From Chitinophagaceae bacterium (lineage in GTDB: Bacteria > Bacteroidota > Bacteroidia > Chitinophagales > Chitinophagaceae), in contig JAACZX010000566.1 of assembly GCA_009996555.1 (NCBI GenBank), positions 1-5,108 of the forward strand: 5,108 bases of DNA, given 5' to 3'. Both the position numbers and the translations under genes were made by a program. This document shows, in pieces, positions 5,065-5,108 of the stretch; the stretch's first letter is position 1, and each line of letters begins with the position of its first letter. Under the pieces are notes generated by a model, which saw nothing but the letters and a program-made list of their open reading frames with translations, was not told the DNA's origin and ran no database searches.

Positions 5065-5108
5065 TTCTGTTAATTCTGAGCGGTATTTAAATAATCAACC
5101 GGATTCAA

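Overview
The window looks like a chromosomal segment of a Bacteroidota bacterium, probably of the Chitinophagaceae type. I infer this from the style of the PriA and PlsC proteins, a DUF4258 protein of the form common in that phylum, a signal peptide ending in Ala-Gln, A-rich leaders without Shine-Dalgarno sites before most genes, and moderate to low GC. The genus cannot be decided from the sequence alone.

Layout: the first 317 bases are the 3' end of a SNF2-family helicase gene. A 186-base gap follows, with a degenerate GGATT-type intergenic repeat and a G-rich palindromic repeat. Next is a small membrane-anchored DUF4258 protein (504-962). A 191-base gap carries a second and a third palindromic repeat. 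Then come a PlsC-type acyltransferase (1154-1921) and, 44 bases later, the replication restart helicase PriA (1966-4479). All four genes are on the + strand. A short convergent gap separates priA from an AT-rich gene on the - strand for a small secreted protein of unknown function (4535-5023), with a possible promoter near the window end. The individual gene functions (chromatin/DNA helicase, phospholipid synthesis, replication restart) do not form one pathway. plsC and priA may be co-transcribed because of their spacing.

The most unusual structure is a family of short GC-rich palindromes with a G-rich tail. Five copies lie between 436 and 2044, in strictly alternating orientation, and they sit on gene boundaries. 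One supplies the ribosome binding site and GTG start of plsC, one encodes the last residues and abuts the stop of plsC, and one is read in frame inside the N-terminus of PriA. One lies just upstream of the DUF4258 gene and one follows its stop directly. I see no complete mobile element, CRISPR array, tRNA, rRNA or recognisable defence system, and no dedicated new multi-gene system. The repeat family and its use as coding sequence is what deserves a second look.
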